A stretch of DNA of 64,000 bases from Pseudomonas sp. 14P_8.1_Bac3 (GTDB lineage Bacteria > Pseudomonadota > Gammaproteobacteria > Pseudomonadales > Pseudomonadaceae). Shown here in pieces: positions 53,149-60,884 of this stretch. Where the stretch lies: contig NZ_JANLOD010000026.1 of assembly GCF_025466085.1 (NCBI RefSeq), forward strand, positions 1 to 64,000. Reading direction: 5' to 3'. The position numbers and the translations under genes are program-made. Below the pieces are notes generated by a model that was not told where the DNA came from, made no database searches, and saw only the letters and a list, made by a program, of their open reading frames with translations. The stretch's first letter is position 1. The number at the start of each line of letters is the position of its first letter.

Positions 53149-54171
53149 TTACGAGTAAGGGGCGGCCAGGCGATTGGCCAATGCGCAAACCGCCATCGCC
53201 GCAGCATCCAGACGCTCCTGAGCCAGGGTGCCCGCCGCGACAGCCCCGGTGATCGCACGAACAATCTGCGGAATCTCCGGCATCGCCTTCGCCGAAATCA
53301 GTAGCAGATCTGCCCCCGCGTTCAACGCAGCAACCGCCACCTCGCCTAGCGACGACTCGCCTATCGTGGAGCGGTGGTCCAGATCAATGGTCATGACCAA
53401 CCCCTTGAACCCCAGCTCCCGGCGCAGCAACCCGATCAGCTCAGGCGAAACCGAGGCCGCAACGGGGGGCTCGCAGGCCGCGAAAATCGCCGGCCCCATC
53501 ATCACCGCGTCCGCACCGGCATCCACCCCGGCTTGAAACGCGGGCCAGCCGGCGCGCAGTTGCTCCAGCGACTCGGTCACCACCGCCTCCTCGGTTGACG
53601 GTTGGCGCAGCAGCACTGGATGCCCGGGAAAATGCTTCAGGGTGCTGGCCATCCCTGCACGGCGCACGCCACGCACATAGGCGCCCACCATAGCGGCGGC
53701 ACGGTCGACATCATCGGAAAGCGTTCGGCCCTGGAGCCACACATTGGGGCCAGCCACTACATCGGCGGTCGGTGATAACAGCAGATTCACACCGGCCTTG
53801 CGCACCGCTGTGCCGACCTGAAAACACACCTCTTCCAGTTCAACAACGCCCATGGTTCTGGCGAGCTCGGGGTCAGGCAGGGCAGGCGCAATGCCTTGCA
53901 AACGGTGGACGGCAGAGATATCGGCATCGGCCGCCAGCAGCAGCGGCCCACCCAATTCCCTTGCCGTGCCGGTGAAGCGCTGCCACTTCTCCAATGTCTC
54001 CGACGCCAGCCGGCTCGCGCTCATTTTACCGCTGACATATTCCTGCGCGGTCTCACCAAACAACAGGCTGCGCCCGCCACTGCCGAGAAATCTGCGCACG
54101 CCGTCATCCATCTGGAGATCGAGCAACACTGGAAACAGTACGCTGTATGCCTGGCTTTCAATCGCGCTCAT
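53149..54171 (-). CDS. GH3-like protein lacking the catalytic nucleophile
   Basis: 340 residues, ATG at 54171, starting 2 nt after the stop of its paralogue. It aligns end to end with that protein and keeps KHFPGH (179-184). In the paralogue, and in NagZ-type GH3 enzymes, the nucleophile Asp lies in SDD; here it is T261-I262-D263, so the position is Ile. The VDQE.GG..RL substrate-binding motif is also lost (AADADISAVHRL). The fold should be preserved, but glycosidase activity is doubtful. It may bind sugar or act as a partner for the active paralogue. Confidence 0.8.
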   Translation of the reverse strand: MSAIESQAYSVLFPVLLDLQMDDGVRRFLGSGGRSLLFGETAQEYVSGKMSASRLASETLEKWQRFTGTARELGGPLLLAADADISAVHRLQGIAPALPDPELARTMGVVELEEVCFQVGTAVRKAGVNLLLSPTADVVAGPNVWLQGRTLSDDVDRAAAMVGAYVRGVRRAGMASTLKHFPGHPVLLRQPSTEEAVVTESLEQLRAGWPAFQAGVDAGADAVMMGPAIFAACEPPVAASVSPELIGLLRRELGFKGLVMTIDLDHRSTIGESSLGEVAVAALNAGADLLLISAKAMPEIPQIVRAITGAVAAGTLAQERLDAAAMAVCALANRLAAPYS

Positions 54172-54173
54172 GA

Positions 54174-55208
54174 TCAATTCCGCGTTGAGTGGTATTGGTC
54201 GTGATTGGCCACTGCCAGTTCACGAACCCTGGTGGCGGCATCCAGCAGAATCTGCCGGTCCAGCGCACCCTCGTGAACGGCCGCGACAATCGATTCGGCA
54301 ATCGCATCCAGGCCCGATTCGCTGGACACCAGCAGCAGATGTGCGCCAGCGGCCAGCGAAGCGACGGCGGTGTCGGTGATCGAGTTACCCCTGAGGATGG
54401 ACACCGCATCCAGGTCATCGGAAATGATCAAGCCGCTGAATCCAAGGGTGTCACGCAACACCCCGATGACCTTGGCTGAAGTAGAGGCGGAATGATCAGG
54501 GTCGATGGCCGGAAAAACCGCCGGCCCCGGCATCACCGCTTGCACGCCGGTAGCAATGACTTTCTTGAACACTTCAAGGTTGTCGTGCAGCAACGCCAGC
54601 GGGCCAGGCACGGTGGCTTCCGCGATGGCCGGGTCCGTTTCCGTGATGTAGTGGCCGGGAAAGTGTTTGGCGGTGGCAATCACGCCAGCACGTTGCACTC
54701 CGCGGATAAAGGCACAGGACACCCGGCTGACTTCAACGGGGTCGGCGCCCAGGTGTCGGTTGTGCAACCAAGGGTTGGCGCCAGTGACCACATCGACGAT
54801 CGGTGCCAGAAACAGATTGACGCCCAGCTCCCGCGCCACGCCCGCCATCGCAAAGCAGCGCTGCTCGATCTCCGGTGCACTGAGGTCGTGCAATTGGTTC
54901 CTCGATGCGACAGCCGGAACCAACCGGTGGAGCCGTTCAATGCCGCCGAGTTCCTGATCCACCGCGATCAGCACCGGCGCACCGGCCAATGACGCCGCTT
55001 CCCGGGCGATGTCGATGAAGTCGGCAGCGGACTCAGCGCCCTTGCGCGCCACGCTCATGTCTCTGCCCACATATTCGTCCCGGGTTTCGCCCAGCAAAAT
55101 GGAGACACCACCGCGACTCAGAAAACGCCGGACAGTGTCGTCCAGTTGCAAATCACCAAATGCGGGAAGCAGTACCGAATACGCCGCTCTATGCAGTTCG
55201 CTTGACAT
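54174..55208 (-). CDS. Glycoside hydrolase family 3 protein (NagZ-like)
   Basis: 344 cytosolic residues from the ATG at 55208 (GAGGA upstream). The GH3 barrel has VDQELGGIERL (83-93), KHFPGH (181-186) and the nucleophile in LIISDDLD (D264). The NagZ acid/base pair (Asp-Ser-His after KHFPGH) is not present: the loop reads YITETDPAIAE. So the enzyme is not a standard beta-N-acetylglucosaminidase. It belongs with the Gfo/Idh, isomerase and TPP genes and probably cleaves a glycoside imported by the nearby ABC system. It lies 72 bp after the Gfo/Idh gene, same strand. Confidence 0.85.
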   Translation of the reverse strand: MSSELHRAAYSVLLPAFGDLQLDDTVRRFLSRGGVSILLGETRDEYVGRDMSVARKGAESAADFIDIAREAASLAGAPVLIAVDQELGGIERLHRLVPAVASRNQLHDLSAPEIEQRCFAMAGVARELGVNLFLAPIVDVVTGANPWLHNRHLGADPVEVSRVSCAFIRGVQRAGVIATAKHFPGHYITETDPAIAEATVPGPLALLHDNLEVFKKVIATGVQAVMPGPAVFPAIDPDHSASTSAKVIGVLRDTLGFSGLIISDDLDAVSILRGNSITDTAVASLAAGAHLLLVSSESGLDAIAESIVAAVHEGALDRQILLDAATRVRELAVANHDQYHSTRN

Positions 55209-55280
55209 CTTTTTCCTCACCACCGTTGTTGTGAGCGCAACGCTCAACTTGAAGGACGCGTGACGCAATGCCACGCAAAG

Positions 55281-56450
55281 TTACCGTTCTGGAAAAGGCA
55301 CCCAGGCCCGCCGCTGACTGGACTCGACACACGCCTGCGACAGCACCACGCCGCGCACGCCCTCGTGAATGTCCGGTAACGGCACGCGGGTCGCGGTGCG
55401 CCACTCGGCTCCGGCATCGAGGGCCTCGGCGAAATCGGCGTACAGCACGGCGAGGGCTTCTAGATACCCTTCCGTATTGCCCGGCGGCAGGCTGGTGCAG
55501 GCCAGCGTCTGCGCGGCGTTGTCACTCTGGCCACGACGATGGATGCGGTCGGCGCCGTCAATGGGCGTGAACAGCAGGGTTTCCGGCGATTCCTGACTCC
55601 ACTCGATGGACGCCTGGCTACCGACAATCTTGAAGCGCAAGCCGTTGCGATGACCGGGTGCCGCGAAACTGGCCCACAACAATCCATCGATGCCGTCCTC
55701 AAACTCGAGCTGCACCACACAGGTGTCGTCCAGGCCCCAGCCGGGTACGACCGTGCTCAACTTGGCATTGAGGTTCGTGCAGCGGCGTCCGGACAGGAAC
55801 TCAAGCATGTTGAACGCATGCGTCCCGACATCGCCCAAGGCACCCGTCGGGCCGGCCATTTCAGGATCGCCGCGCCAGGCGAGGCTCTTGCTCAAGCCCT
55901 CGACGCCAGGCGCCAGCCATTCCAGCAGGTACTCGACATACATGAAGCGCACGTCCCCCAACTCGCCGGCCTGAATCCGGCTGCGAGCGTCCCTTACCAT
56001 CGGGTAGCCCTGATAGGTGTAAGTCAGCGCGAAAAAGGTATTGTGCCGATCGGCAATGCTGGCCAACGCGTAGGCCTCATCGGCGCTGTTTACCAACGGC
56101 TTGTCGCAGATCACCGGGATGCCGGCCTGCAGAAACAGCCGGCACGGTTCGAAATGCAGGTGATTGGGCGTGACGATGACGACGGCCTCAATCGGATCCG
56201 GCCGTCGCGACTCGGCAGCGGCCATGTCGGCGAATGACAGATAGATCCGCTCTTCATCAAGGTTGAACGCCGCCCCGGCTTCCCTGCATTTATCTGGGTC
56301 CGAAGAGAAGGCGCCCGCAACAATATCGAAGCGGTTGCACAGGCGCATGGCAGCCCGATGGTAGCTGGCAAAGTACGCGCCCTGGCCGCCACCCACCATG
56401 CCGATCTTCAGACGCCGCTGCCCTGGAATGTCGCCGGTTAACCTGGCCAT
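55281..56450 (-). CDS. Gfo/Idh/MocA-family NAD(P)-dependent oxidoreductase
   Basis: 389 residues from the ATG at 56450 with GGAGG 9 bp upstream. The Rossmann start is LKIGMVGGGQGAYFASYHRAAM. CDKPLVNSADEA holds the catalytic Lys, which is normally in an EKP motif and is DKP here. Further on, GALGDVGTHAFNMLEFLSG provides the Asp and His of the active site. Members oxidise or epimerise sugars and inositols. It is the first gene of the run with the two GH3 genes and divergent from the XRE-type regulator. Both share a 337-bp region with a direct repeat, TGTGTTACT. Confidence 0.92.
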   Translation of the reverse strand: MARLTGDIPGQRRLKIGMVGGGQGAYFASYHRAAMRLCNRFDIVAGAFSSDPDKCREAGAAFNLDEERIYLSFADMAAAESRRPDPIEAVVIVTPNHLHFEPCRLFLQAGIPVICDKPLVNSADEAYALASIADRHNTFFALTYTYQGYPMVRDARSRIQAGELGDVRFMYVEYLLEWLAPGVEGLSKSLAWRGDPEMAGPTGALGDVGTHAFNMLEFLSGRRCTNLNAKLSTVVPGWGLDDTCVVQLEFEDGIDGLLWASFAAPGHRNGLRFKIVGSQASIEWSQESPETLLFTPIDGADRIHRRGQSDNAAQTLACTSLPPGNTEGYLEALAVLYADFAEALDAGAEWRTATRVPLPDIHEGVRGVVLSQACVESSQRRAWVPFPER

Positions 56451-56787
56451 TTCTTGAAGCCTCCTACCGATACAAAAAAGTGTGTTACTCCGCAAAAATC
56501 AATGTGTTACTGACATGGGGCCACCCGTAACTTCCGGCCCCTTTAATCGGGTTCTACCGGTCAAGTGCGGCGATGTTTTATCCGGTCGATAAATGGGTAA
56601 AACCGCTTACAATCTGACGCAACCGTCTATAAGAAAAACCTGAAATTAAAACGGCATGAAACATGCTTTATTACATTGGAGTTGGTTAAGTTATTGAGTT
56701 TATAAAGGTTAAACGACGGTTATTCGATAACTGCCCTATAACTTGTATAACCGCCGATTCATCCGAACTGAACAGATCGAGAGAACC
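56451..56787. other. Divergent regulatory region between Gfo/Idh and the XRE-type regulator
   Basis: 337 bp without a gene. TGTGTTACT occurs at 56481-56489 and 56503-56511 (22 bp apart, two helical turns). A lone TGACGCA is at 56615-56621 without the rest of the shared promoter arrangement. Near the regulator the DNA is AT-rich (56630-56760), as expected of a promoter. Confidence 0.5.
56481..56511. promoter_or_regulatory. Direct repeat TGTGTTACT, 22-bp period
   Basis: Two perfect 9-bp copies two helical turns apart, 31 bp from the Gfo/Idh start. They look like a tandem site for a dimeric regulator on one DNA face. The neighbouring XRE-type protein is the natural candidate, but this is inference. 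Confidence 0.4.
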
Positions 56788-57681
56788 ATGCCCAGCCGAG
56801 GAGATCCGCCCCCCATGTCGTTAAACACCGCCACCTCGCACCCCGAGCGACAACAGGTTCGCAGCGACTTGCAGGCCAATGTGCAAAAGAACCTCAGCAC
56901 GCTGGTAGAGTCGTGCCGTTCGGTTGCCGACATGTGCCGCAAGGTTGATGTCAATCGCCAACAGTTCAACAAGTACCTGGTGGGCCAGCACGTCCCCTCA
57001 CAAAAGATCCTTCAAAAAATCGGCCGTTATTTCATGATGGAAGCCGAAGATCTTTTTCGCCCGCCCGCGGAGTTCAAGAAGTTCTACGAAGGCTACGAAA
57101 ACGAATTACCGACAGACTTGCGGGCCTCGGCGCAATTCAATCATTTCCTGCCATTGGCAAAACAGTCGGTCGATTTGCTTGAAGACTATCTGGGCGTCTA
57201 TTACCGCTATCACAACTCCTCGATTTATAAAGGCCGGATCCTGCGCTCTGTCACTTGCCTGTATCGCGCCGATTCAATGGTCCAGTACGTCACGGTAGAA
57301 CGCTTCCCGCTGCTGGATGGCAGCGGCAAGATTGGCTACTCATTCACTTATCACGGTTTTTGCCTGTTGCTTGGGGACCGCCTGTTCCTCGTGGACTTTG
57401 AAGGCAAGCAACGCAACGAGATGACCTTTTCGATCCTGACCCCGCAACATCGCCGACCGATCCGCTTCCTCTATGGCCTGGTGACCGGGGTGGCGTCTTC
57501 ATCCTTCCGCCAGCCCTTTTCCACCCGTATGGCCCTGGGCCTGGTGGACAAGGGCAAGATTCGCAAACATCACCTGCGCAACGCGACCGCCGTGTTGCCC
57601 AGCGATCAGTCGCTGCCACTGGAAGTGCGCGAATACATGACCGGTGACAACGCCACTATCGTGTGGGGTGGCCAGGACTGA
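56788..57681 (+). CDS. XRE-type transcriptional regulator
   Basis: 297 residues from ATG 56788 (GAGAG upstream); ATG 56815 with GAGGAG 12 bp upstream is also possible. The N-terminal helix-turn-helix region (about 35-85) is Cro/CI-like: CRSVADMCRKVDVNRQQFNKYLVGQHVPSQKILQKIGRYF. The C-terminal ~200 residues form an unrecognised, probably ligand-sensing domain, rich in aromatic residues and beta strands. It sits in the centre of the catabolic locus between the divergent Gfo/Idh-GH3 operon and the convergent TPP gene, so it is the best candidate for the locus regulator. Confidence 0.85.
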   Translation: MPSRGDPPPMSLNTATSHPERQQVRSDLQANVQKNLSTLVESCRSVADMCRKVDVNRQQFNKYLVGQHVPSQKILQKIGRYFMMEAEDLFRPPAEFKKFYEGYENELPTDLRASAQFNHFLPLAKQSVDLLEDYLGVYYRYHNSSIYKGRILRSVTCLYRADSMVQYVTVERFPLLDGSGKIGYSFTYHGFCLLLGDRLFLVDFEGKQRNEMTFSILTPQHRRPIRFLYGLVTGVASSSFRQPFSTRMALGLVDKGKIRKHHLRNATAVLPSDQSLPLEVREYMTGDNATIVWGGQD

Positions 57682-57740
57682 ACCATTACTTGCGAGGCTG
57701 CCCGTCGATGATCGGCGGCGATTCCTCTGTCAACGCTTGA

Positions 57741-58910
57741 TTAATTCACTTGTGGGCCGCGCGTCGTGATGACCTCCACCAACGACGGCCCCTTGCTGTT
57801 CAACGCCTTGATAAACGTCGGATTGAGTTGCGAAGCATGCTCGACCCGCCACGCCTCAAGACCAAAATTTCTGGCGATGCCCGCGAAGTCGGGAGCGTAC
57901 GGTTTACCGTCCGGGAGATTGAACTCGCCGGCCCGGTGCTGCTCGACTAACGGGGTTTGCACATCGCTCAACGACACATACCCGCTGTGGTTGAACACGA
58001 TGAACACCACGGGAATGCTGTGCATCACGCACACCGCCACTTCCTGCATCGATTGCAAAAAATCCCCATCCCCCACGGCACACACCACCTGGCGCGCCGG
58101 CATGGCGAGCTTGGCGCCGATAGCCGCCGGCACCGCCCAGCCCGGCATGCCCGCATTGGCGGCGCAGAGATTTCTGGATTGATAGACGGGGAACATCTCT
58201 CTGACCAACGCCTGGAGATTCCCCGTACCCACCACCACTATCGCGTCCTGCTCCAGAACCGACCGTAGTTCGGCCATGGGTCTCTGTACTGTCAACGGTG
58301 CGACATCGCCGGAACCGTCTTCAATCGGACGCGACGCGCTGTCTTCGCGCAGGGCGACAACGTTGAGTCGTGAGTCTGCCCTCAGCACTTCGCTGGTCGC
58401 TCGCAACGTGGCGGGCGCCAGTCGGACATCCATCGAGGCGCGCAGAACCGCGGCCGGAATATCCAGGCTGACCGGGCCGGCGCGATCACTGAACATCGTG
58501 TCGAAGGATTGCCGCAGGGCGTGCGGCAACTGGTCGGGCAAGGCCACCCGCACGTGCTCTTTAGCGGTCGCGGTGGGCGGCGCTGCCGGCCGCTCATCAC
58601 CGTCCTCGCCGCTGATCACCAGCATGGCCGACGAGCCCGCCAGTGCAGAGGCGACAGCACCCAGCGCCTTCGACAGACCCAGCGCCACCGGGAGCAAAAC
58701 CGCCATGGAACGACCGCACGCCCGAAAGTAGCCATCGGCAAGATGCACGGCGCTCTGCTCCTGCATGACTTGAATGAACGGGATGTCGGTGCCAACCGTG
58801 AGCAATGCTTCCAACAGGGCCCACGTGCCGTTACCCGGCATGCCGGCCACATAACCGACACCGTTCGCTTTCAGCGCTTTTGCAACAATCTGGCCACCGG
58901 TGAGTTTCAC
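57741..58910 (-). CDS. Short two-domain thiamine pyrophosphate enzyme
   Basis: 389 residues from GTG 58910, chosen for the TGGAG 7 nt upstream. The N-terminal PYR domain (about 1-170) has the catalytic Glu in MQEQSAVHLADGYFRACG. The C-terminal PP domain (about 215-385) has the TPP/Mg motif VGDGDFLQSMQEVAVCVMHSIPVVFIVFNHSG. The usual central domain of acetolactate synthase (~150 residues) is absent: a ~45-residue linker takes its place. That is the layout of phosphonopyruvate and sulfopyruvate decarboxylases, while the motifs look like those of acetolactate synthase. It likely cleaves or joins a 2-keto acid from the locus's sugar substrate. Confidence 0.85.
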   Translation of the reverse strand: MKLTGGQIVAKALKANGVGYVAGMPGNGTWALLEALLTVGTDIPFIQVMQEQSAVHLADGYFRACGRSMAVLLPVALGLSKALGAVASALAGSSAMLVISGEDGDERPAAPPTATAKEHVRVALPDQLPHALRQSFDTMFSDRAGPVSLDIPAAVLRASMDVRLAPATLRATSEVLRADSRLNVVALREDSASRPIEDGSGDVAPLTVQRPMAELRSVLEQDAIVVVGTGNLQALVREMFPVYQSRNLCAANAGMPGWAVPAAIGAKLAMPARQVVCAVGDGDFLQSMQEVAVCVMHSIPVVFIVFNHSGYVSLSDVQTPLVEQHRAGEFNLPDGKPYAPDFAGIARNFGLEAWRVEHASQLNPTFIKALNSKGPSLVEVITTRGPQVN

Positions 58911-58979
58911 AGGACACTCCAATCAATCAGTGCAGGTGGGAAGGCGGAATGCACCTCGCCCCTCTCGGTATCGCCACTG

Positions 58980-59046
58980 GAGTATTCGCCTGGAGCACTT
59001 GCGGCTCAATTTCGCACCCTGCGCAAAAGAGACGCACGTTGACGCA
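58980..59046 (-). promoter_or_regulatory. Shared three-box promoter, copy B (TPP enzyme)
   Basis: On the minus strand: TGCGTCA (59046-59040), 3 nt, TGCGTC (59036-59031), 14 nt, TGCGAAAT (59016-59009). The last T opens -35 TTGAGC. Then come 17 nt and -10 AATACT (58986-58981). It is a mirror image of copy A, with identical spacing across 67 bp, and points towards the TPP gene at 58910. Confidence 0.75.
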
Positions 59047-59122
59047 GGTGATCGCCGCCGGTCACCCACGCTAGGGGAAGTATCGTCAGAGAGAGCGTGT
59101 TGCGCCGATTAGGTCACTTTGA

Positions 59123-59189
59123 TGCGTCAGAGTGCGTCGCTTTTGTGAGCGCTGCGAAATTGAGTGCTCTGCCTGCCAGGCCAATACTC
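59123..59189 (+). promoter_or_regulatory. Shared three-box promoter, copy A (ABC importer)
   Basis: TGCGTCA (59123-59129), 3 nt, TGCGTC (59133-59138), 14 nt, TGCGAAAT (59153-59160). The last T opens -35 TTGAGT, then 17 nt and -10 AATACT (59183-59188). With copy B it forms a 67-bp imperfect inverted repeat. A site overlapping the -35 is typical of class II activation or of repression. It would start a transcript near 59195, about 300 nt before the binding-protein gene. Confidence 0.75.
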
Positions 59190-59496
59190 GATCCATGAAA
59201 ACAACAAGCCGAGCCTATCAAGCGCTGGGCGCGTCGCTTCAAGTCTTGCCCTCGCCACTTGAGGAAAGCCGCGCAGCCCAGCCGAGGAAGAGTCAATCGG
59301 ATCAGTGGAGGTCCAGGTGCGCCATGTTCTCTCGACAGGCAATTGCGCATCGCCCGCCTCCCCAGCCCATGGAACCAATGCTGGCCATCACACTGCCGAT
59401 CTACAGGACTGCATACACGCCCGGCACACCCGCCGAGCCAACGCCCTTGCAAGTCGCTAATCGTTTTCACACAACCACCCTAGGCAGGAACTCGAA
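59190..59496 (+). other. Predicted ~300-nt leader of the ABC importer operon
   Basis: Between the -10 of copy A and the ATG at 59497 there is no convincing gene. A 101-codon frame (59195-59500) starts right at the expected transcript start, with no ribosome site; its product is Pro/Ser/Arg-rich and unlike a conserved protein. I see no clear riboswitch. A translational leader or a small RNA is possible. Confidence 0.4.
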
Positions 59497-60660
59497 ATGA
59501 AAAAAGAAACAGAGACGGGTTTTGGATTGACCGGCATTGACCTGGATTCGATTAGCTTGAAACGGCGTACGTTTTTGCTGGGGGCTGCCGCATCGGCCGC
59601 AGGGTTGTACATGGGCTCCTTCATGCCTAGCGCATTTGCCGCCGCCGCGGGTGGTCACCTCGAGATTCTCGGCTGGGAAGGTGAAACCGGTGACGCGGAG
59701 CTCGCCGACTGGCGCAAGCAGCGTGGCATCACCGTACGGTCCAGCTACGCCAGCAACCAGGACGACATTACCGCCCGGTTGGCCGGTTCTGATCCGGTGC
59801 AGCTTGATCTGACCATGTACGCGCTGGGCTACGAGACCATCTACCAGGAAATGGGCCTGCTCAAGGCGATCGACACCTCGAAGATCCCCAACTACTCCGC
59901 GGAGAACACCGTTCCGCTGTTCTACAAGGGCAAACGCTGGTTCTGGGATGGCAAGCAATGGGGCGTGCCGCTGCTGTGGGGCATGAATACCATCGTCTAC
60001 AACCCCAAGCGCGTCACCAAGCCGCTCGAATACAAGGACCTGCTTGATCCGAAACTGAAAGGCAAACTGACCTTCGTCGATGACGGCACCTCGAACTGGT
60101 CACTCATCGCGATCATTGCCGGCTACGGCGACAAGTTCCCCAACCTGACCCGTGCCGAGTTCGACGACGCCTTCGAGAAACTCAAACCGTACCGCGATCA
60201 GTGCCGCGTCTTCGCAGCCTCCTCGGGCGACGCGGTTTCGCTGCTGGTGTCGGGCGAAGTCGACGTGGTGTTCTCGGCGTCGGCCAACACGCCTAGCGAG
60301 ACCAAAAAGCGTGGTGTAGACACGGCGCTGTCGGTCCCCAAAGAAGGTGCAGCGCTCTGGTGCGATGCCTTGTTCATCCCGAAAACCGCCAAGGATGTAC
60401 CGCTGGCACTGGAGTTCATCAACAAGACGCTCGAGGCTGAAACCCAGGCCAAGATGGCGACCACCATGTTCTCCGGCGTGGTCAACACCCAGGCGGTGCC
60501 GCTGCTGCCCGCAGAGCTCAGAAACACCTTCGACTACGCGAACCTGGACAGCTTTTTCGAGAAATCGAAACTCTACGGCCAGCCTCCCCTGAGCTCCGAC
60601 AAGTATGTGACCTATGCTGAATGGATCGACCAGTGGGCGAACTTCAAAGGCTCGTTCTAG
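59497..60660 (+). CDS. PotD-like ABC substrate-binding protein with a Tat signal
   Basis: 387 residues. The signal segment KRRTFLLGAAASAAGLYMG fits the twin-arginine type, after a longer ~23-residue lead, with cleavage near AFAAAAGG. The mature part is the extracellular solute-binding family 1/PotD fold with LEILGWEGETGDAE, WGVPLLWGMNTIVYNPKRV and GEVDVVFSASANTPSE. Family members bind spermidine, putrescine or other small cations; with this locus, an amino sugar or related compound is possible. It heads the operon of two permeases and an ATPase and has shared promoter A. Confidence 0.9.
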   Translation: MKKETETGFGLTGIDLDSISLKRRTFLLGAAASAAGLYMGSFMPSAFAAAAGGHLEILGWEGETGDAELADWRKQRGITVRSSYASNQDDITARLAGSDPVQLDLTMYALGYETIYQEMGLLKAIDTSKIPNYSAENTVPLFYKGKRWFWDGKQWGVPLLWGMNTIVYNPKRVTKPLEYKDLLDPKLKGKLTFVDDGTSNWSLIAIIAGYGDKFPNLTRAEFDDAFEKLKPYRDQCRVFAASSGDAVSLLVSGEVDVVFSASANTPSETKKRGVDTALSVPKEGAALWCDALFIPKTAKDVPLALEFINKTLEAETQAKMATTMFSGVVNTQAVPLLPAELRNTFDYANLDSFFEKSKLYGQPPLSSDKYVTYAEWIDQWANFKGSF

Positions 60661-60884
60661 AGCCGTCGGCGGTCGGGTTATTTGAAGGGACTGTTTGAGG
60701 GAACTGCTTGGGTGGACGGCACCGGAGAGTGCGTGTTTTCGGGCACGCGCTCCTCTGCTCGATGGAGGCGATGGAATGGCCTGTCGATGCCGTTCGTACG
60801 GTTCAGAAAAAGCACACGTCATACCGTGCCGGCGCTCGCCAAAGCGCCCTCGTCATCGAAACAAAAAGCAAAGGCAAATTCATC

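Noticed and set aside
55230..55267. TGACGCA at 55261 considered as a fourth copy of the shared promoter
   Set aside because: The second hexamer and the -10 are not at the required spacing, and the third box is shifted by 2 nt and degenerate.
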